From Polytrichum commune (lineage: Eukaryota > Streptophyta > Polytrichopsida > Polytrichales > Polytrichaceae), in NCBI GenBank assembly GCA_950295325.1, contig OX485805.1:30677501-30741500 (forward strand): a DNA stretch of 64,000 bases. The letters run 5' to 3'. A model generated the notes under the pieces. It worked only from the letters and a program-made list of their open reading frames with translations, made no database searches and had not been told where the DNA came from. Made by a program: the position numbers and the translations under genes. Numbering within the stretch: position 1 is the stretch's first letter; each line of letters opens with the position of its first letter. Of the stretch, positions 59,940 through 64,000 are shown piece by piece.

Positions 59940-60672
59940 AATATGGATAGTGAAAGTAAAACTCAATCAGGTAAAAATGTTGGAAATGATGAATTTGAGA
60001 AAATTCTTGAGAGAATCTGTAGGAAATCTTCAGTTGAGTTATGAAAACAATATCGGAGATCGTATTATTCATGCACTGGCAACAAATGGGCTCAATGAAC
60101 TACAACAACGCATATTATTGGGTGCATCTTATGTGCAAAGAGTTGTTCATACTTTGAATGATCGTTTCTAGACCCAATGCACCCAATGCACCCAAACTTT
60201 GCAACCCTTGTAATTATCCAAGTGATGATATTGACTGAATCACAAATGCCAAATTTTGGCTCGAAAAGATATTGTTGAAGTTTCAATACACTAAAGAAGA
60301 AAGTGACATATGTAAGGAAGAACTCTTGGAATTTACGGAAACACTTTGACATGAGTGTGAGACCAAAACGATATTTGAGGCTTGGCACATATGTGGTAGC
60401 AATTTGGAATGACACACAAATTGGCCTAAACTTATGCAACTTTGGCAAAAAAAAATTATACTCATTCCATCAAGTATAGCTATTTGTAAGTGAGGATTTT
60501 CCAAACAAAATGCAATCAAAAGCCAATTGCGCAATAGGTTGAACTTGAAGACCCTTGATGCTCTTATGCGGGACACTCTTTGTGGGCTTGAAATGGATGC
60601 AATGGATTGGGCTAGCATCGTCAACATTTGGAGAAACATGCGAGACCGAAGGATACTTATGTTCGATTGATA
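59940..60672 (+). pseudogene. hAT transposase remnant H3
   Basis: This is the copy B counterpart of H1, without the E1 and MITE insertions. It reads LSYENNIGDRIIHALATNG and QQRILLGASYVQRVVHTLND to a stop near 60171. After frame breaks it ends with a block containing NRLNLKTLDALMR, CGLEMDAMDWASIVN and IWRNMRDRRILM. An extra CCAATGCAC-type direct repeat near 60175-60195 is a local change. It is non-functional. Confidence 0.75.
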
Positions 60673-60976
60673 GTTTTTTTTTTTTTTTTGGTTACAAAAA
60701 AAGATTGTATTTTGATATTCCAAAATATTAGTTTTTCTAAAATACTATGTAACCCAAAATTGAGGTGACATTTAGAATAAAATGTATATGTCAATTGACA
60801 TTCATTTTTGTTTTTGAAAGCGTCACGACTCACGTGACAAAAGGGATTTGAAGTTGAATGTGACTCAAATGAAATTTGTCAAATATGCACACTCGTTGAA
60901 AATTCTCCAGGTCAGCTTTCCATCACTTGTCAGGCTTTTTTGCCATTGTGATGTCACAATGACACATACATGTATC

Positions 60977-61244
60977 ATGAGCAAACACACTACTAGGAAA
61001 GGGGGTCCATTTGCACACCACAAGGACAGTAAAATCAACATTTTTCTGCAACCAAGACACATGTCATGAAGGTTGCAGCCATTGTGGACACCGTGTCATC
61101 CTGGAAAAATCCTATTATCTAACACATGCGGGATTTTTGTAAGTAATTTTTACTGCGGCGGTAAATTATGATTGTGGGTAAAGTTCAGAAGTAATTTAAT
61201 TTAATATATCACATAAATTATTTAATGCAATATTATCATTAAAA
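60977..61244. other. Unassigned sequence after copy B
   Basis: This is beyond the end of the duplication. No gene or repeat is recognised. Confidence 0.5.
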
Positions 61245-61420
61245 CTCAATTATGGATGGTTAGTAGGTCCACACTTTCTAACCCCCCCTCCCAGGTAGGT
61301 ATAACCTTCAACCTACTCACCTACAAGAATAGGCCACCTAGCACTCACCTAAGTGGCAAGGCCAAGGGATTCGAACCTTGCACCTTGTGAGGCTCACAAA
61401 TGTGCCTTAACCACTAAGGT
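61245..61420 (-). mobile_element. tRNA-derived SINE (approximate ends)
   Basis: On the minus strand the sequence begins near ACCTTAGTGGTTAAGGC (A-box region, complement of 61404-61416) and carries the B-box GGTTCGAATCC (complement of 61367-61377). The two boxes are about 27 bases apart, as in tRNA-type RNA polymerase III promoters. The remainder runs to about 61245 and includes a G run. It is not a tRNA because no cloverleaf is completed downstream. It resembles plant SINEs of the Au type in layout, but that family assignment is a guess. Confidence 0.7.
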
Positions 61421-61804
61421 AGGGGTGGCAATTTCCGTCCAAATTTCAGATGTGCCTAGTTGGGATGCTAAAACTATTTTTTTTATAAATTTTGAGCGCT
61501 CCGCAAAGCTGGTGCAAGAGCAACTATGAAAAAATCAAAATTTTCCAACATGTTTATGATTTCCTACAAATTTTTAAAGGAAACCTTGTAGAGTGACCAA
61601 CACTCGCACATAGGGTACGTGGTATATCCACAGGGTGGATTTCTAAAACCAACCGTTGGCAGCCAATGAAATGTTGGCAGCGCTGTGAATGGTAAAATCA
61701 CCTTGATAGGTGCTTTTGTAAACCCAGGTAAAAACACCTAAAAAGGTGCTTCCGACATAGGGGTCGACTTTAGGACCCGCACGGAAATTGCCACCCCTAC
61801 CTTA
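61416..61804. mobile_element. 389-bp MITE with GGGGTGGCAATTTCCG ends
   Basis: The inverted ends read AAGGTAGGGGTGGCAATTTC at the left and the complement at the right, about 23 bases. The left end overlaps the head of the SINE. The GGGGTGGCAA tip is common among plant hAT MITEs. No target duplication is obvious because the flanks also look inverted. Confidence 0.7.
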
Positions 61805-64000
61805 AGTAATCACATCACACATGATACTTATGGAGTGCTTCAAAACTTTCTAGACTAAGGCCACTATTTTCTCTCTACTAGTCATTATTTATTGTATATA
61901 ATTTATTGGCTTCCTTTTACTATTTACTGGCTAATATTAATTGTTTGATATTTAATTTCTAATATTTAATTTTAAATATATACTATCTAATGTTTATTAT
62001 TTTTTGCCCATTATTTATTATTTACTATCTATTCTTTATGTTTATAGATTATTATGTACTATTTATGGTCTTTTATTATTATTTACTTTTATAGTATATC
62101 ATTTACTATTTACCATCTATTATTATTAATATATATCATTATCTATTTTTAATATTTACTTTTTAATATTTAATGTTTAAAGTATATTATTTACTATTTA
62201 TGGTATGTTATTGTTAATTTCATGTTTATAATATATTATTTACTATTTATTATGAAATATGAAATATATAGAGCTTATTATTTACGATCTAATATTACAA
62301 TGCTTTAATGTTGGATGAATGAAAGATACACTTGTATGCGGTAATTGCCTCTCTCCTACCTTAATAATTAATGAAGAAGGTGACTCACATCTAGGTCTAG
62401 ATCTACCTAGAAGATCTATAAAACTAAATAAAGATAAAATATTCCTTCACGAACCTTTCGCATGACATGAAAGTGATATATCTCCCACACATGCAAGAAA
62501 TATGTCACGGAGCTCAAAACTCCAACATGAAAGTTTTTCATGTCATGGGGCACATGTCAAAGAGGACCACTTTCCTTGTAGTGATCGTAGGATTACTCTC
62601 ATAAAGGAAGATTCAAATTCTTCATTGTTTACGTTTTGAGCTTAAATACCTTTTGAGCAGGGCTTGGGGAGAACCGGCAGTTAGGTACAGATGAACTGGT
62701 TGAGTTTGAGGAATTACTGGTTGAAGTTTGAGACTTCAGGAGAATTACCGAGCATATATATTAGAGGAATCTTTATAATATACTTCAAATGAATAAAGCA
62801 AAACCAGAAGATGTCAAAATGTCACTGGTTGGATTTAGAATCACTAGGATCTTGACCGACTATGCCCAAAAACTTCCCGGGCACCGCATTGATATGTGCA
62901 ATTAGGTTGGCCCACGACAATTTATCAATATTCAACACCATTTTGAATATTTGTCATCATGTTTTTATATATATTTCCATACAAATTGATATACAAGGTT
63001 AGAGGTTTTTGTGATTTGATTTTGACTTTAAGTAATTTGCGTGGGTAAAGAGGCAACCCATTCACAAAGGCAACCTAATTGCAAATATCATTAGTGTAGA
63101 CACCCTAAACCCTAAATTGTAGAGGGCTCTCTAATTTTATTTAAAATGGTTCCCCTCTACATAACACGTCATGTTTAAATCCTATACTGGTTGAGAGCGT
63201 TCGAATTCCATCTAGAAGTTACATTTTGGAACTATCAAATATGAATGAATTACTCTAAAAAATGGTTTGTGTTAAGAGATTTATTTCTTCACTAACTTAG
63301 CTAGTTAAGGATGATGTAATTGATTTTAATGTCAAATTCTCTAGCTAGGAGTTCATGAGAGGCAAAGTTAAACTACACTAAACTAGCTAAGGTAAGAATT
63401 AAAATAACTACAGCATGCGCATGGAACAATTAGTTAAGTTAGACTTAAGCTAACATGTAGTTAAGCTAACGTATCCATAGGCTTGAATAACAATGAAAGT
63501 TAACTAGTGGCGGCAAATGCTATGGGGACCTACACATGTAAAGCATTTGACACATTTCAAAGTACTGAGTTATTAATAAATATAGTAGGTATAACGCCAA
63601 CGTTTGTAGGAAGCACGAATAATGAAAGGTTTAGGTTTGGCAACATCTACATATTCTCATTTGAAAGTCCAAGGCAACAAACTTTCATCTTTATGAAATA
63701 TAGTGTGTTTATGTGGTTCTAGGAACATCACATATCACTTGGTATGAGATGGCCCCCTATCATATGGCTCTTATTTGTATCATGCCTAAAATTGGATTAA
63801 TAAGTTGTTGATTTTATATTTATATGTTTAGCTACCGACAAATAACATGCCTCAAGTCTTAATAAGGGCAACCAACAACACTTCCGATCTCACACACCCA
63901 CAAAAGGAACTTCATAAAAAATCTTTGTGACACTTTCATCTTCCTAGTTTGTCTATCATCTTGAGACTCTTAAGACACATCATTTATTGAATTTGATATG
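61805..64000. other. AT-rich tail, no gene recognised
   Basis: 61880-62280 is a degenerate low-complexity stretch built from TTTACTATTTATTA-like strings. 62680-62890 resembles copy A 5960-6110 at the level of broken frames (KMSLVGFRITRILTDYAQK against the LVG...NNRILPEYVQK frame), so it is another copy of that unclassified repeat. The 71-codon frame at 63507-63722 is not recognised. Confidence 0.6.

Larger units (their letters stand above)
31470..60972. repeat. Segmental duplication, copy B
   Basis: This is the counterpart of 1-18246, beginning within the CCD1-b intron before exon 13 and ending in the hAT-related tail (CACATACATG). It is longer because of the block 32199-36897, the LINE complex 38442-43033, extra sequence at 44217-45125 and about 46125-48145, and the Harbinger element 51607-59104. 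It lacks the five or more insertions specific to copy A. Confidence 0.9.

Noticed and set aside
61367..61416. tRNA gene on the minus strand
   Set aside because: A and B boxes are present but no cloverleaf or acceptor stem can be completed. The layout is that of a tRNA-derived SINE.

Overview
The window looks like nuclear DNA of a land plant with a large, transposon-rich genome. The evidence is one plant-type carotenoid cleavage dioxygenase 1 (CCD1) gene cut into 14 exons by GT-AG introns, the 3' end of a second CCD1, and plant-style PIF/Harbinger, hAT, LTR, LINE and SINE sequences. Short arrays of TTTAGGG-type telomere repeats also fit. Which plant group it is cannot be decided from the sequence. 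Almost everything outside CCD1 is mobile DNA or its debris.

Layout. Bases 1-637 hold the last two exons of one CCD1 copy (CCD1-a). A second, near complete copy (CCD1-b) lies at 24483-32198. The ends of both genes and about 10 kb of ancestral 3' flank are duplicated: copy A is 1-18246 and copy B is about 31470-60972. The copies align through long AT-rich stretches but have collected different insertions, so one copy often preserves the empty site of an insertion seen in the other. Copy A gained a 445-bp insert (7424), a poly-G-tipped hAT MITE (7891), a 994-bp hAT MITE (9063), a 760-bp TIR element (10325), a nest of solo-LTR-like elements (11150-16848) and another poly-G MITE (17670). Copy B gained a 4.7-kb block with a 139-bp hairpin satellite (32199-36897), a decayed LINE that itself carries a MITE and a solo LTR (38442-43033), a 1.2-kb foldback element (46692-47881) and a complete 7.5-kb PIF/Harbinger transposon (51607-59104). 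Between the copies (18250-24380) lie a Harbinger-type MITE, hAT transposase debris and the CCD1-b upstream region. The last 3 kb hold a SINE, a MITE and AT-rich sequence without a recognised gene.

Coding content. CCD1-b can be read exon by exon over 549 codons including the stop, with all four iron-binding histidines in place, but codon 409 is TGA where the family has arginine in a conserved DFPRIN-like motif. It is therefore probably a young pseudogene. The Harbinger element is the only apparently intact mobile element. It has an uninterrupted DDE transposase (54071-55573, +) and a Myb/trihelix-like partner protein (55587-56678, -) placed tail to tail, recognisable terminal inverted repeats and a TTA target duplication. 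A possible third, spliced gene lies in its left arm. hAT transposase remnants occur three times (about 16854, 21421 and 59940), and all are broken.
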